Below the pieces are notes generated by a model. The model saw only the letters and a list, made by a program, of their open reading frames with translations, searched no databases and was not told the origin of the DNA. A stretch of DNA of 64,000 nucleotides from Micropterix aruncella. Its lineage: Eukaryota > Arthropoda > Insecta > Lepidoptera > Micropterigidae. The translations under genes and the position numbers were made by a program. Position 1 is the stretch's first letter; each line of letters starts with the position of its first letter. Below, piece by piece: positions 63,405 to 64,000 of the stretch. Location: contig OX155963.1 of assembly GCA_944548615.1 (NCBI GenBank), forward strand, positions 30,407,985 to 30,471,984. The letters run 5' to 3'.

Positions 63405-63440
63405 CCCTGGGGTGACGGGTTTGCCCGTTGTAATTAAAAC
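63405..63440 (-). repeat. GC-rich repeat family F, 5'-end fragment 12
   Basis: 'ggggtgacgggtttgcccgt' then 'tgtaattaaaac' is the reversed F 5' terminus (compare 'aggtgacgggttcgcccgtt'). Confidence 0.5.
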
Positions 63441-64000
63441 CCCCAATATCAGGAACTCCCAAAGGCAACAATTTTGTATATTTGGAAATGTTGTGGCATT
63501 TTTATAGAATGACTTTAGGCCGCGTTTACAATCGTGCTGCGTTGCTCACACAAGGCGCTGGTGATAAATTAAGACAGAATGCGATTGAATATATTATTGC
63601 TGAGAGCATTATCGTATTCTCGCGTTTAACAGTGCCATTAAAGCGAGGCGTTCTACTTGTTTGCGTTTGTTCAATGTGAGGAAAAAGTGCGCTAACGCGG
63701 TCTCATCGATGTGTAAGACGATTTGTTACAATTGCCGGAGCGCGCCGTTCGCCAATACACTTTACTACACCATTTATGTACTTACGCTTGGAACTGTGGG
63801 CGAATTTTAATTGAAATCAACTCTCCATTTTGCGGAGGTATTCGCTAGCGATTGATAACTCTAGGTGCACAATTTATGAATGAACTCGAGTTACCTACGG
63901 TGTTGTTAGTTTCTTTGCATGACCAGTGTCAATAAATCTCTGATGATGTTGAATGGAGATTTAGGAATATGCAACAGACAGGCACATGCGTGGATTAGAA
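63441..64000. other. Non-repetitive GC-richer island
   Basis: 63490-63850 is unique, CpG-containing, with a 65-codon open frame lacking any known motif. Could be conserved non-coding DNA; the window ends here. Confidence 0.3.

Noticed and set aside
1..64000. Host protein-coding genes, bacterial-type operons or viral integrations
   Set aside because: No frame shows a recognisable cellular, bacterial or viral protein; all identified proteins are transposon-encoded.

Overview
This 64-kb window looks like AT-rich intergenic or intronic DNA from an insect (at least an arthropod). I found no complete host protein-coding gene, rRNA, confident tRNA, operon-like layout or CRISPR array. Every long coding stretch belongs to a transposable element: non-LTR retrotransposons of several families, a Penelope-like element (PLE), mariner-type and hAT DNA transposons, and many short non-autonomous elements. 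The combination of 5'-truncated LINEs, PLEs with GIY-YIG nucleases, mariner/hAT relics and palindromic MITEs is typical of arthropods. The 33.8-34.2 kb repeat resembles repeats I associate with Lepidoptera, but I could not check that.

Layout. 0-13 kb: dispersed repeats, a palindromic MITE, a full-length but dead mariner-type element carrying a nested RTE-type LINE fragment (4.3-6.4 kb), a GC-rich F repeat, a mariner N-terminal fragment, and two inverted LINE 3' ends (L1, L2). 13.8-16.8 kb: a LINE (B) split by a second LINE (A1); removing A1 with one 4-bp target duplication puts the B reading frame back in register. 18.8-19.5 and 37.9-38.5 kb: two copies of a TIR element (N). 21.0-26.6 kb: a LINE (C) with an intact 1210-codon ORF2 (endonuclease, RT, RNase H) inserted in reverse orientation into another copy of its own family. 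27.1-27.8 kb: a fold-back repeat. 31.4-32.3 kb: a hAT transposase fragment. 33.75-34.25 kb: a TIR-bounded element made of 120-bp units. 35.7-37.1 kb: a tandem array whose ~270-280-bp unit is itself a piece of LINE reverse transcriptase. 41.4-42.2 kb: another LINE 3' end. 45.0-46.5 kb: a head-to-head PLE insertion inside a palindromic MITE. 47-51 and 56.7-57 kb: further copies of that palindromic MITE (G), two of them back to back. 54.6-60.8 kb: a dense cluster of the GC-rich F repeat. 62.8-63.4 kb: another TIR element.

Function. The only gene that looks potentially functional is C ORF2, and even it has lost one zinc-ligand cysteine; its ORF1 is 5'-truncated. The rest is a record of nested insertions: RTE into mariner, A1 into B, C into C, A2 into the RT-derived array, PLE into MITE G, a tailed insert into F. 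Target-site duplications can be read for most of these. The spaces between include moderately GC-rich, non-repetitive islands (about 6.6-7.0, 28.7-28.9, 37.3-37.6, 42.8-43.0, 51.0-51.35 and 63.5-63.85 kb) that could be conserved non-coding regulatory DNA. That is a guess from texture only.

Repeat family letters (A to Q) are labels made up for this window.
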